Below, one piece after another: positions 1-8,521 of a DNA stretch of 64,000 nucleotides. The notes under the pieces are model-generated. The model was not told the DNA's origin. It was given only the letters and a program-made list of their open reading frames with translations, and ran no database searches. Position numbers and translations under genes: made by a program. Source of the DNA: Deltaproteobacteria bacterium. Its GTDB lineage: Bacteria; Myxococcota_A; UBA9160; JAJDAL01. The stretch covers positions 62,001-126,000 of the forward strand of contig JAJDAL010000012.1 in the NCBI GenBank assembly GCA_029261875.1, in the 5' to 3' direction. Each line of letters opens with the position of its first letter. Within the stretch, counting starts at the first letter, position 1.

Positions 1-1
1 C

Positions 2-2044
2 CGCGAGCTTCGGTTGGAACGCCTGGGCCACAGTGAGATCGAAGCCCTCGTGACGCAGCTGCCCGACCATTCGACCAGCCTGGAGCTGGCGAGCACGCTG
101 TTCAACCTGAGTAGCGGCAACCCGTTCTTCCTGACCCAGCTCCTGCAACAGGTGACCCTCGATGGACGCGTCTCGGACTTGAGCCAGGGTGTAATCGGTA
201 CGGTCCGGGGGCGCATGTCCCAGCTTCCGGACGACTGCGTCGAGGCGCTCGCGGTGGCGTCCGTGGTGGGCCGAGACTTCGAAGTCCCGGTTCTGGCCCG
301 AGCGCTCGAAATCGAAGCGACGCAGGTGTTGACCCGGATGGACGCCGCCGCGGGGGCGGGCTTCGTGACGCCGTCGGGAGCGGCGCGCTACCGCTTCAGT
401 CACGCACTCGTCGCCCAATGTCTCTACGAAGATCTCCCGCGAACACGGCAGGTCGAGCTGCACGGACGGATCGGTCGCATCCTGGAAGAGCGCATGGGGG
501 AAACCAGCGAGGGACTCGCGCGGGTCGCGAATCATTTCTACGAGAATGCCGCCGGCGGTGACGCCGCCGCTGCACTGGTGTTCTGCGAGCGCGCGGCCCG
601 GGATTCGCTGGAGCGATCCGCCTTCGAGGAATCCGCACGGCAGTACGCGCGGGCCCTCGAGATGGTGGAGGTCGCTGAACCCGCCAACGAAGCGCGACGC
701 TGCGAGCTGTTGATCGCCAAGGCGGACGCGGAGCTCTGCGCCGGCGAACAGGAACGCTCGCGGGAGACGTTGGAACGCGCAGCGGCGATTGCCAAGCGAT
801 TGGCGCGCTGGGACCTCGCGGCCCGAGCCGCGGACGGGGCCCTGGGACCCGTGTGGACCATCAACGCCGACGAGCGCTACCGGGGCCTGCTCGAGGACGC
901 GCTGGAAATGCTTCCCGAGTCGGAGCTCGGACTCCGTTCGCGTTTTCTGAGCGACCTATTACTGCTGCCCCCCTACGCGCTCTCCGAGGAGAGTCGACTC
1001 GGAATGTCGTCCGAAGCCCTGGAGCTGGCGGAGAAGGACGGCGACCCCATCGTTCTCGGAAACGCGCTGCGCGCTCGCTACTGGGCCCTGCTCGGCACCA
1101 CCCGGGTGGCCGAACTGCTGGAGCTCGGCGATCGCCTGCTCTCACTTGCAAACGCGAGAACCACACGCAGCTGGAGCCGCACGAATCTGGATCCGGACTT
1201 CTCCGGGCACCTGATCCGCTACAGCACCTTCCTCACCCTCGCGGATCCCCAGGGGCTCGCCCACGAAGCGGAGCAGCTGCAACTCGCCATCGTGCGGCTC
1301 AAGCAACCCATGTACGACTGGTACGGCCTGTTCGTGCGCATCGGGCAAGCGATGTGCGAAGGCCGCTGGGAAGACGTCGCGCAGCACCAGAAGGAGCTTC
1401 TCCGCTACCGGCAGTTCGTAACCACGGAACGCATGTATCACTCCCAGTGTCTTCTGACTGCGCTCCAATCCGGCCCCTATGAAGAGTCCCTGCGTATTCA
1501 TGGTCCCTACGTGGCCGAGGATCGCGTCATCCGAGACGCTGCCGCCGCCCTGACAGGCGTGTTCATGCACGCCGAAGGCAAACTGGAGGAAGCGCGTGGA
1601 CTCTACAACCAGACTTCCTACAACGACCTACCGAGCGGTGAAGACTGGTTGATGTTTGCGACGCTCGGCGTCGAGATCGCTGAACTCGATCCACGCGAGG
1701 CAGGCCTGATGCGGGAGCGCCTGCTTCCGTTCGAACGCTACGCCGCCTCCATGCAGACTCTTCACTACTGCTTCGGGTCCGTGGCGGGAGCCCTGGGCCA
1801 GCTGGAGCACATCCTCGAGATGGATACCGCGGAGCTTCACTTCGAAGCCGCCCTCGAGATGGACAGCCGCATCAACGCCCGCCCCGCCCTGGTCCGCGAC
1901 CTGTTCTACTACGCCCGCTTCCAACGCGACGCCGGCCGCAGCGCCAAGGCCCGCTCCCTCCTCACCGCAGCGCAGAAGCTGGCAGATGAAGTCCGCATGC
2001 CCCGCCGTCAGCGGGAGATCGCGGCGTTCAAGAAGCGACTCTGA
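2..2044 (+). CDS. Partial large AAA/STAND-type ATPase with C-terminal TPR-like repeats
   Basis: The reading frame is open from the window edge, so the N-terminus is missing; the visible part is about 680 residues. The first 150 residues look like the winged-helix end of a STAND/AAA ATPase module: a GNPFFL motif, then an ASVVGRDF motif and an RFSHALVAQ motif. These are typical of the large ATPase proteins that also carry an N-terminal adenylate cyclase or kinase domain, or a C-terminal LuxR domain. The remainder is helical, with repeated Ala/Leu/Glu-rich pairs consistent with degenerate TPR repeats. No DNA-binding domain is seen at the C-terminus. The likely role is a signal-transduction ATPase; the sensor or effector domain would lie upstream of the window. 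The family call is by motif style, not by search. Confidence 0.7.
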   Translation, partial: RELRLERLGHSEIEALVTQLPDHSTSLELASTLFNLSSGNPFFLTQLLQQVTLDGRVSDLSQGVIGTVRGRMSQLPDDCVEALAVASVVGRDFEVPVLARALEIEATQVLTRMDAAAGAGFVTPSGAARYRFSHALVAQCLYEDLPRTRQVELHGRIGRILEERMGETSEGLARVANHFYENAAGGDAAAALVFCERAARDSLERSAFEESARQYARALEMVEVAEPANEARRCELLIAKADAELCAGEQERSRETLERAAAIAKRLARWDLAARAADGALGPVWTINADERYRGLLEDALEMLPESELGLRSRFLSDLLLLPPYALSEESRLGMSSEALELAEKDGDPIVLGNALRARYWALLGTTRVAELLELGDRLLSLANARTTRSWSRTNLDPDFSGHLIRYSTFLTLADPQGLAHEAEQLQLAIVRLKQPMYDWYGLFVRIGQAMCEGRWEDVAQHQKELLRYRQFVTTERMYHSQCLLTALQSGPYEESLRIHGPYVAEDRVIRDAAAALTGVFMHAEGKLEEARGLYNQTSYNDLPSGEDWLMFATLGVEIAELDPREAGLMRERLLPFERYAASMQTLHYCFGSVAGALGQLEHILEMDTAELHFEAALEMDSRINARPALVRDLFYYARFQRDAGRSAKARSLLTAAQKLADEVRMPRRQREIAAFKKRL

Positions 2045-2101
2045 ACGAATCGCTTTCGTTTTCACTTGGCTTCTCCGGAGCGGAGACTCTTTGTGATCCC
2101 G

Positions 2102-2636
2102 CTAGCGGCCTGCCCTTTCATCAGCTCGCCACACTTCTTCTTCGTTGCGCAGGCCGGGCCCTCGCATTCGAGGGGACATGCGTCGCAGCACGAGCGGTGT
2201 GAAGGCGACCCCGACAGTTCCGCTCGACGCGAAAATCATGTCGAAGCTGTGGAAGTCGACTGCGTTGTGGACCTGATCGCTAGCGGATCCGAGAAATCCC
2301 ACCGACGCCGTGGCGAGTCCGTTGACGCCCAATGGGGACGCGGTATCGGCGAGGCCGCCGAGGGTATTGGATTGAACCGTCAGGCCGAGCCCCGCAGTCA
2401 GCCCGGCGGGAAAGACGCTGTTGGCGACGCCCGAGGAGAGCGAGTCGTCGAGTTCGGTCATGCCGAACGCGGGCAAGGGTGCTGGACTCGAAGTTCTCGC
2501 TTCCGAGGAAGTTGGATCCGGCCATGGCCGCGTCGAACGCCCCCTGGTTGTCGATGAAGAGCGTCGCCGCCCAGGCGGGGATTGCGAAAAAGACGGCGAG
2601 AAGGGAAAGGATGGGTACGTGTCGACTCAGGCGCAT
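2102..2636 (-). pseudogene. Frameshifted secreted protein gene (PEP-CTERM-like N-terminal domain)
   Basis: The gene starts with a good Shine-Dalgarno (GGAGGAG, 7 nt before the ATG at 2636) and a clear signal peptide ending AIPAWA, then about 35 residues through ENFESSTLA. At about 2465-2480 the sensible protein sequence jumps to another frame (PAFGMTELDDSL onward). It continues with a conserved-looking secreted domain (GVNGLATASVGFLG, then FDMIFASSGTVGVAFTPL) before losing coding character and stopping at 2102. The two frames join cleanly with a one-base loss. The pattern resembles N-terminal domains of exported PEP-CTERM-type proteins, but no sorting tail is present. It is therefore either a decayed gene or a sequencing frameshift plus truncation. 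Confidence 0.6.
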
Positions 2637-2821
2637 GTTCGAACTCCTCCGCTGCAGACTCCCATGCCGGAACGGGTGGGAATTAACCCATGATTGTGGC
2701 TCAAGGAAGCTTCCGTGAGCGCAAAATCTCCGCCCGGCTTCACACGCGCCGGCAACGTCTAAGGGCGCGCCTTCGGTGACCGATTCATAGTGGATCCACC
2801 CTGGTATGGATGAGGTGTTTG

Positions 2822-4132
2822 ATGAGGGTTCTCGTCGGTCTTCGATTTCTATGGGTCCTTCTCATTGCGGTCTCCACGACGGCATGCCTGGACATCCGCT
2901 TTGGACAAGACGGTTTCGCCCAGGTGCGATTCGAGCACGAGGGAGAGTCTGTCGCGGTGCGCGGAAGCCATATCGTGGTTCACGAAGATGGGCGCGTCTT
3001 TGGCATTGGAAGCTTCGCCGCGGATCCTGCCGGTATCGCGATCGCGGCGTTTCTGCCTGACGGGACTTTGGACGAGGCCTTCGCTGAAGACGGCACGCTG
3101 ACCTGGAGAGCGGGCGGCCCCGTCGTGACATCTCCGGTGGGCGCGTTCCTTCAGAACGGGATGCTGACGGTGGTTTCGGCGACCGCCACGACGCCGGATG
3201 GTGTGTTCGTGGCGTTCCTGCGTGTCGATCTGGAAACGGGCGAAGTCGCCGAGTTGACGTTGTCCGATGTGGGCTCGATGCGCTTTTTCGCGAACGACGC
3301 GAAAGCAGACCCGGACGGAAACATCCTCGTGTCGGGCTGCATGCAGGCAGGTCCGAATACTCTCAAGGCCGATACGGCCGTCGCACGTTTTACACCGGAT
3401 TTCGTGCCGGATTCGACCTTCGGGACCGATGGCGTCAGCGTGGTGAACGTTTCAACGGATTTCGGGGACTGTGGGTCGGAAGTGCATCTCGCAGGCGAAC
3501 ACATCTACGTCTTCTCCGCGCCCCACGATGGAGCGGCTGTGCTGAGATTCACCCGGAGCGGGACCCTCGACCCCTCCTTTGGACAAGACGGCTTGTTGCA
3601 ACTCTCTTCTGTCATTCCCTCGGGCGAGTCTTTCAAGACGGCGAGCCACGGTGTGCTTGCTGTGGACGTCACCGAGCATCGTTTGCTCGTGGCGGGGGCC
3701 CTGGGGGATCAACCCGAGCGTGACTTCGGAGTGGTTGCGATCTCCACGCACGACTTCGAACGCGATGTGGCCTTTGGCGTAAACGGAATCGCACGGGTTG
3801 GTTTCGCCGACTTGACCGGGGTTCCGACCGACGATCTGGCGGGTTTGATTCTGCTCGATCACGATGGCCGCATCGTCGTGACGGGAGTGAGTTTCTTATG
3901 GTCCGAAGACGACACGGTCACGCGGCTCTCTCACGGGGCGCGCCTGACGAGTACAGGTGCGGTTGAAATCGACGCCAATGGCCACCCAAGAAAGCAGCGC
4001 GTGATGGTTGGCGACGAAAGCCCCTTCGCGGCGGCCTTCGGGCTGCGGCCCTCGCCGCACCGCGGTCTCGTCTTTCTCGGCCGGACCCTGCCCTGGGCCG
4101 AAGCGTCGATGTTTCTCGCCCGCTACTACTAG
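2822..4132 (+). CDS. Delta-60 repeat beta-propeller lipoprotein
   Basis: This encodes an exported lipoprotein of about 436 residues. The start at 2822 is preferred because GAGG lies 6 nt upstream; an in-frame ATG at 2810 would add four residues. The N-terminus is a lipoprotein signal with the lipobox STTAC. The rest carries repeats of the form LDPSFGQDG, FGTDGV, FGVNGIARV and LDIRFGQDGF, which are the signature of delta-60 repeats (predicted beta-propeller blades) found in secreted proteins of deltaproteobacteria and Bacteroidetes. No catalytic residues are recognisable. It probably sits at the outer membrane surface. It converges on the FG-GAP gene downstream. Confidence 0.75.
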   Translation: MRVLVGLRFLWVLLIAVSTTACLDIRFGQDGFAQVRFEHEGESVAVRGSHIVVHEDGRVFGIGSFAADPAGIAIAAFLPDGTLDEAFAEDGTLTWRAGGPVVTSPVGAFLQNGMLTVVSATATTPDGVFVAFLRVDLETGEVAELTLSDVGSMRFFANDAKADPDGNILVSGCMQAGPNTLKADTAVARFTPDFVPDSTFGTDGVSVVNVSTDFGDCGSEVHLAGEHIYVFSAPHDGAAVLRFTRSGTLDPSFGQDGLLQLSSVIPSGESFKTASHGVLAVDVTEHRLLVAGALGDQPERDFGVVAISTHDFERDVAFGVNGIARVGFADLTGVPTDDLAGLILLDHDGRIVVTGVSFLWSEDDTVTRLSHGARLTSTGAVEIDANGHPRKQRVMVGDESPFAAAFGLRPSPHRGLVFLGRTLPWAEASMFLARYY

Positions 4133-4205
4133 CGTCGCCCGGGGCGAAAGCGATGGACGGACGCGCCCTCCCCCAGCAGCGGACGCTCGGGCAATCTCGC
4201 AACGG

Positions 4206-6896
4206 CTAGGGGCAGTTCGCTCCGTCGCAGGGCAGCGGGCAAGCATCGCATTTGGGTCCAGGGGCGCGGTTGAAGAGCTGGAACGTGCGTCCGATGTCAC
4301 TGCCGCTGATGAATTTTCCGTTGTTGTCGAGATCGAACTGCGCGCACGGCGTCTGACCATCGGTTCCGCAGTTCTGGCCTTCCCGGTCCTTGTTGAAGGA
4401 CGAGAAGTGTTCGAGGACGTCGCTGCCGCTGACGACCAGCCCGCCGGTTCCGAATTTGGCGTCGCACGCGTTGCCGAATCCGTCGGCGTCGTCGTCGAGT
4501 TGCCCGCCGGTCGTGGTTTGAAACGACTGGGCGGCGGGATCACCCAGGGTTCCCAACGTTCCGTTCGCGACGTCGACGCAATTGTCCGCGTCGTCGCAGA
4601 CACCGTCCCCGTCTCGATCCTGGCCAGCCGCGCAACCGGAAAGGTCGCGCCGGTCGAGATCGAGAACGGCGACGAGTCCGTTTCCGGTGGCGACCACGAT
4701 CTCGGGGATCGGGGCCGAATCGAGCGCTGCGGGAACCCCGTGACCCCCGCTCGAAGGAATCTGGCTGGGCGTCGGCTCGAAGCTCCCATCCCCTTTACCG
4801 AAGAAGATCGAAAGCGTGGACGTGTCCTGGGTGATGGCGAGGTCCAGGAAGCCGTCGAGATTCAGGTCCTCGGCAAACAGGCCGGATGCAAAGTTGCTGG
4901 AGCCGAGACCGAGGCTCGACGGAGACTGGAAGGATCCATCCCCGTTGCCGAGAAAGATCTCGATGGTGGGCGTGAAGGCTTGCAGTTTCGCTACGAGGGC
5001 GAGATCGACCTCGCCATCTTGATTCCAGTCGCCGGTCGCGATGGAGTCGCCTTCGATCCCGGAGATCAGCGTCGATGCCGGGGCGAAGCTGCCATCTCCG
5101 TTTCCGAGGGCCACGGAAACGCTCCCGTTCATCTGTGCGAAGTCTCCACGGGACGCCACCACGAGATCGAGGTGCGCGTCGTCGTTGAAGAGCCCGCTGG
5201 CGATCGAGCGCGGCGAGATTCCGACGGGCACCGTGGGCTGCGCGGCGAACCCACCGTTCCCGTTGCCGAGGAAAACCGAGACTTCGTTGGTGCTCGCGTC
5301 CGAGACGAGTAGATCGACGGTCGTTCCCGCGTCGACGAATGCAGTGGAGATCGCGTGGGTGTCGCTGTCGCCGGGCAGGGGGAGCGTGACGGGATTCCCG
5401 AACGTGAAGTCGCCGTTGCCGAGGCGAACATCGAGGGCCCCGCGGCGGGTAAAGACGAGATCCGGGTCGAGATCGGCGTCGAAGAGACCCGCAACCACAC
5501 GCGTACCCCTCTGACCCGAAATCGAAATGCGGGAATCCAGTGTCGCGTCACCGTTGCCGGGCAACACCGCCGCGTCGGTGAACTCGCTCGTGGCAAGAAC
5601 GTCCACAGCGCCGTTTCGGTCGAAGTCGGCGATCGCCACGCCGTCCGCGCCCAGGCGGCTGCCGAGGTTCGGGACCGCGGGATAGGCGCGGTTGCCTTCG
5701 AAGGTCCCGTCGCCGCGACCCGCGAAGTGGAGCAAGATCTCGTCCCCTTCGTGGGACACGAACAGGTTCGCGGGGAACGTTCCGGCGTCCGCGATCGCCA
5801 CGCGGTTCGCGAGGTTGCCGGTGACGTAGAAGTCCGGTGGACCGAGGGTCCCGTCGCCGTTTCCCAGGAAGGTCGCCATGGTGCTGTTGTCGCGGTTGAC
5901 GGTCGCGAGATCGAGGTGCGGGTCGGAATCCAGCTTTCCGACGAATACGAAGCTCACCGAGAAGTTCGGGGTGAAGGAAATCGGCGGCGCGAAGGCGCCC
6001 TCTCCATCTCCCAGGCGAATAGAACCGTTGGTAACGAGGTCGAGGTTGTCGTCGCCGTTCATGTCGGCGGAAACGACCGATCCGGGAAAGTCCGCGGCCG
6101 ACAGGACCTGGGGCGCCGCGAAACTCCCATCGCCATTTCCGAACAACAACACGATCTCGCCGATGGCGCCGTCCACGCTGACGATGTCGAGATGCGGATC
6201 GTCGTCGAATTTGCCCGCCGTCGCGTCGAAGGGGTTCGAGCCCGCCGCGATCGGGGTCGCGGCTCCGAAGGTTCCGTCCCCGGCGTTGAGGAGCAGCGAG
6301 AGGTTTCGATCGAAGGCATTGACGGTCACGAGATCGGGACCATTGACTCCATCGAAGTCTCCAATGAGGAGCTCGTCCGGCCCGTTTCCGGTGGGATAGT
6401 GGGTCACATTCGCGGACCCGTCGGTGTCGAGCAACGCCACGGTGACTTCATCCGAACCAAAATTCGCGATGGCGGCGTCCACATTCCCGTTGTTATCGAG
6501 GTCGGCGAGCAAAGCGAGCGACGGAATCAGCCCAGCCTGGAAGTTCCATTGCGTGTCTGTCTCGAACAGCGGTGTCGGGTGCCCACCCGCGCCCGCCGAC
6601 AGCGGAGCACCGCTCCCACCGAAGACGCAAAAGAGTAGGAGCTTCGTTGCGAAATCGCGGATTCCTTCTTCGGTTTTCGGAATCACATCGAAGATGGAGA
6701 TGACTTTTCCGGCCTTGGTCGCGAACGTGCCAAGGAAGCGGATCTCATCCTCGGTTTCGGAAACCATCGTGTCGAACGTGCCACGGGGGCAAGAAAACTT
6801 GTGGTTCGTCGTCCGCGTGTCACTGCGCGCGATGCCGGCAGCAAAGAGGAACACAACCGCAAGAACACCGAAACTGATCCGCATGATCCGAATCAC
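4206..6896 (-). CDS. Secreted FG-GAP (VCBS) repeat protein with thrombospondin-3 and Cys-rich C-terminal module
   Basis: This is an 896-residue exported protein. It starts at GTG 6896, with GAGGAG 6 nt upstream; an ATG at 6884 is an alternative. A signal peptide is followed by a short unique domain. About 11 FG-GAP-like units come next, each with a core like FLGNGDGSF and an Asp-rich calcium loop (for example DLDNNGNVD), consistent with an integrin-type beta-propeller. Near the C-terminus are a thrombospondin type 3 loop (DRDGDGVCDDADNC), then a DDDADGFGNACD stretch, a dockerin/EF-hand-like segment (FDLDNNGKFISGSD) and a Cys-rich tail (CDACPLPCDGANCP). The last roughly 130 residues recur in the protein encoded at 21289-22326. 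It is likely a surface or extracellular adhesion protein. Confidence 0.85.
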   Translation of the reverse strand: MIRIMRISFGVLAVVFLFAAGIARSDTRTTNHKFSCPRGTFDTMVSETEDEIRFLGTFATKAGKVISIFDVIPKTEEGIRDFATKLLLFCVFGGSGAPLSAGAGGHPTPLFETDTQWNFQAGLIPSLALLADLDNNGNVDAAIANFGSDEVTVALLDTDGSANVTHYPTGNGPDELLIGDFDGVNGPDLVTVNAFDRNLSLLLNAGDGTFGAATPIAAGSNPFDATAGKFDDDPHLDIVSVDGAIGEIVLLFGNGDGSFAAPQVLSAADFPGSVVSADMNGDDNLDLVTNGSIRLGDGEGAFAPPISFTPNFSVSFVFVGKLDSDPHLDLATVNRDNSTMATFLGNGDGTLGPPDFYVTGNLANRVAIADAGTFPANLFVSHEGDEILLHFAGRGDGTFEGNRAYPAVPNLGSRLGADGVAIADFDRNGAVDVLATSEFTDAAVLPGNGDATLDSRISISGQRGTRVVAGLFDADLDPDLVFTRRGALDVRLGNGDFTFGNPVTLPLPGDSDTHAISTAFVDAGTTVDLLVSDASTNEVSVFLGNGNGGFAAQPTVPVGISPRSIASGLFNDDAHLDLVVASRGDFAQMNGSVSVALGNGDGSFAPASTLISGIEGDSIATGDWNQDGEVDLALVAKLQAFTPTIEIFLGNGDGSFQSPSSLGLGSSNFASGLFAEDLNLDGFLDLAITQDTSTLSIFFGKGDGSFEPTPSQIPSSGGHGVPAALDSAPIPEIVVATGNGLVAVLDLDRRDLSGCAAGQDRDGDGVCDDADNCVDVANGTLGTLGDPAAQSFQTTTGGQLDDDADGFGNACDAKFGTGGLVVSGSDVLEHFSSFNKDREGQNCGTDGQTPCAQFDLDNNGKFISGSDIGRTFQLFNRAPGPKCDACPLPCDGANCP

Positions 6897-7321
6897 TGGA
6901 GACTCCTCGCTCCCACCCGCCGCACTGCTGCGCCGTCATTATATGGATCTCTTTCCATCGGATGCAGTGCGTCACTTGGGTCGGGGCGGTCCGAACCGGC
7001 AGAAACCCGCGGTAACTGCGGATCGCCAATAGATTATTTTCTTCCCCTCGAAGGCGCACCGCCAATCCTCCGGGCCAAGCGAGGAAACGCGCGAGCGATT
7101 CGCAGGTTCGATACGCCTTGCGCAAACCGTGACTGTGCTCAGCCCGCTCACCCAATCCCCGGAAGTTCTTTCTTCCCAACGATCCAGTTCCCCCGCCGAT
7201 CCCGAAACCCAGTAGAAACCCGGCTGGCGCAGCCTGCGGCGGGTCGGGAGAGACAGCGGCCGTCTTGTGAATTTAAAACCTAAAAGATTCAGATAATTAC
7301 GGACGCACTTGCCGGTCGGAG
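6897..7321. other. Intergenic region between the FG-GAP gene and the nucleotidyltransferase cassette
   Basis: About 425 bases separate two divergent genes. On the minus strand a perfect TATAAT lies at 6938-6943, about 42 bases before the GTG of the FG-GAP gene, without a convincing -35 box. A short inverted repeat (ATGGA, 6 nt, TCCAT) overlaps it. The segment near 7265-7320 is locally AT-rich compared with its surroundings and leads into the promoter of the cassette. No convincing ORF or structured RNA is seen. Confidence 0.4.
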
Positions 7322-7350
7322 TTGGAACCCATTGGATGTAGTACTATTAT
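7322..7350 (+). promoter_or_regulatory. Sigma-70-like promoter of the nucleotidyltransferase cassette
   Basis: TTGGAA at 7322-7327 is separated by exactly 17 bases from TATTAT at 7345-7350. It is 41 bases upstream of the first cassette start codon, in an unusually AT-rich patch for this genome. It overlaps the inverted repeat at 7337-7358. Confidence 0.5.
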
Positions 7351-7358
7351 ACACTACA
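7337..7358. promoter_or_regulatory. Inverted repeat over the -10 box, candidate operator
   Basis: TGTAGT and ACTACA form perfect 6-base arms around a 10-base AT-rich spacer that contains the -10 box. A protein bound here would block the promoter, as expected for autoregulation of a two-gene toxin-antitoxin-like cassette. The same arms recur with a 4-base spacer at 63485-63500. Confidence 0.45.
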
Positions 7359-7391
7359 AGATGTTCCGAAGAATTGGAGGGGAGAGACCAA

Positions 7392-7892
7392 ATGGCGTCG
7401 ATTCGAAAACAGGGGGCCGTGTATGAAATCCGTGAATGCCGCCGTACGGAGCGGGGCCCGCGGCAGTTTGCGCTGGCCCGTTTTCGAGGCGCCCTCACAC
7501 CCGAAGTCATCGAGCAGGCTCGCGCTTCAGCGCGAACCTCCTTCGCTGCCGAGCAGCTGATCGACTATGCGACGTCCCGCGGCATTCCGGTCTGCATGAA
7601 ACGCCAAAGTTCCGCCGCGCGCCGATTGATTGGGGAACTTCAGCACGGTCGTGCGCTCGACCCCACACTCGTTGCGCTCCTCAAACAGAGCCTGGAAACC
7701 CTCGAAGGCGAACCGCTTCCGGTCCACTTGAGTGAGGCCGCCGATTGGCTTGGGAGGTCGGAGACCACGCGCGGCAGAGCGCTTCGCGGACTCCTGCGTT
7801 CGGCCAGTCGAATCGCCCGTTCGCGCGGACCCACGAAACCCCTTCCAGAGCCACCGTTCCCGCGCTTCACCTCGCGTGAAGCCGCCCAATAA
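7392..7892 (+). CDS. Small basic protein, putative antitoxin-like partner of a nucleotidyltransferase
   Basis: This is a 166-residue protein starting at ATG 7392, with GGAGAG 5 nt upstream. It opens with a short beta-rich segment (ASIRKQGAVYEIRECRRTE), has an Arg/Ala-rich middle and a segment around residues 110-135 (LSEAADWLGRSETTRGRAL) that could fold as a helix-turn-helix. The C-terminus is basic and proline-rich. It lies 15 bases upstream of the nucleotidyltransferase and is transcribed from a promoter overlapped by an inverted repeat. That layout fits a DNA-binding, self-regulating partner of the downstream enzyme. I do not recognise a named family, so the antitoxin role is inference from context. 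Confidence 0.6.
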   Translation: MASIRKQGAVYEIRECRRTERGPRQFALARFRGALTPEVIEQARASARTSFAAEQLIDYATSRGIPVCMKRQSSAARRLIGELQHGRALDPTLVALLKQSLETLEGEPLPVHLSEAADWLGRSETTRGRALRGLLRSASRIARSRGPTKPLPEPPFPRFTSREAAQ

Positions 7893-7907
7893 CCGAGCGT
7901 TACGCCA

Positions 7908-8474
7908 ATGCTCCTGGACGAACAGATCGTCAAGATCGAAGGCGCGTTCACCGAAGCGGGGATCCCCCACGCGTTCGGCGGCGCCCAGGCCCTCGCCTAC
8001 TACGGTGCCGTTCGCGCGACGTTGGACATCGACGTCAATGTGTTCGTGCCGACGACCGAGGCAGGGTCCGTGTTCTCGGTGTTGGGGAGCCTCGGTGCCG
8101 ATAGCCGCAATCCTGGCCTCCAGACCCTCGTTCAGCGCGATGGGCAGGTTCGCATTTTCTGGATCGACACACCGATCGATCTGTTCTTTTCCTACGACGC
8201 ACTTCATCACAGCTCGTACGAGCGGCGCCGCAAAGTCGACTTCTACGGGGATTCCATCCATATCCTGAGCCCGGAAGACCTCGTCACCTACAAGGTGATC
8301 TTCAACCGCGAAAAAGATTGGACGGACGTGGCGGGGATCCTCTTCGCCAGCGAGGTTCCGATCGATTTTGGCTACGTCCAAGACTGGGTGAGCCGGATCG
8401 ATGACCCCGAAAAGAAGCGAATGACGCGGCTCGCTCGCTTGATCGAATCCGGCGGCAAAGATCTCGGCGGTTGA
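7908..8474 (+). CDS. MNT/AbiEii-type nucleotidyltransferase
   Basis: This is a 188-residue protein. Residues 20-48 read PHAFGGAQALAYYGAVR followed by TLDIDVNVFV. This is the glycine/alanine-rich helix plus D-x-D metal-binding strand of the polymerase-beta-like minimal nucleotidyltransferase fold. Further acidic and aromatic residues (WIDTPIDLFF) would complete the active site. The C-terminal half (SPEDLVTYKVIFNREKDWTDV) resembles AbiEii/DUF6036-type enzymes, which often act as toxins that modify tRNA or protein when paired with a small antitoxin. It is the second gene of a two-gene cassette, 15 bases after the upstream gene. Whether it is a toxin or a housekeeping modifier cannot be told from sequence. 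Confidence 0.7.
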   Translation: MLLDEQIVKIEGAFTEAGIPHAFGGAQALAYYGAVRATLDIDVNVFVPTTEAGSVFSVLGSLGADSRNPGLQTLVQRDGQVRIFWIDTPIDLFFSYDALHHSSYERRRKVDFYGDSIHILSPEDLVTYKVIFNREKDWTDVAGILFASEVPIDFGYVQDWVSRIDDPEKKRMTRLARLIESGGKDLGG

Positions 8475-8521
8475 TCCCAACCACGCCATCGCCGACACGC
8501 GCCGGTAGCTCTACCCGCTCG

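Noticed and set aside
4008-6638. Two plus-strand open frames of 430 codons opposite the FG-GAP gene
   Set aside because: Their periodicity mirrors the FG-GAP repeats on the other strand; they are shadows.
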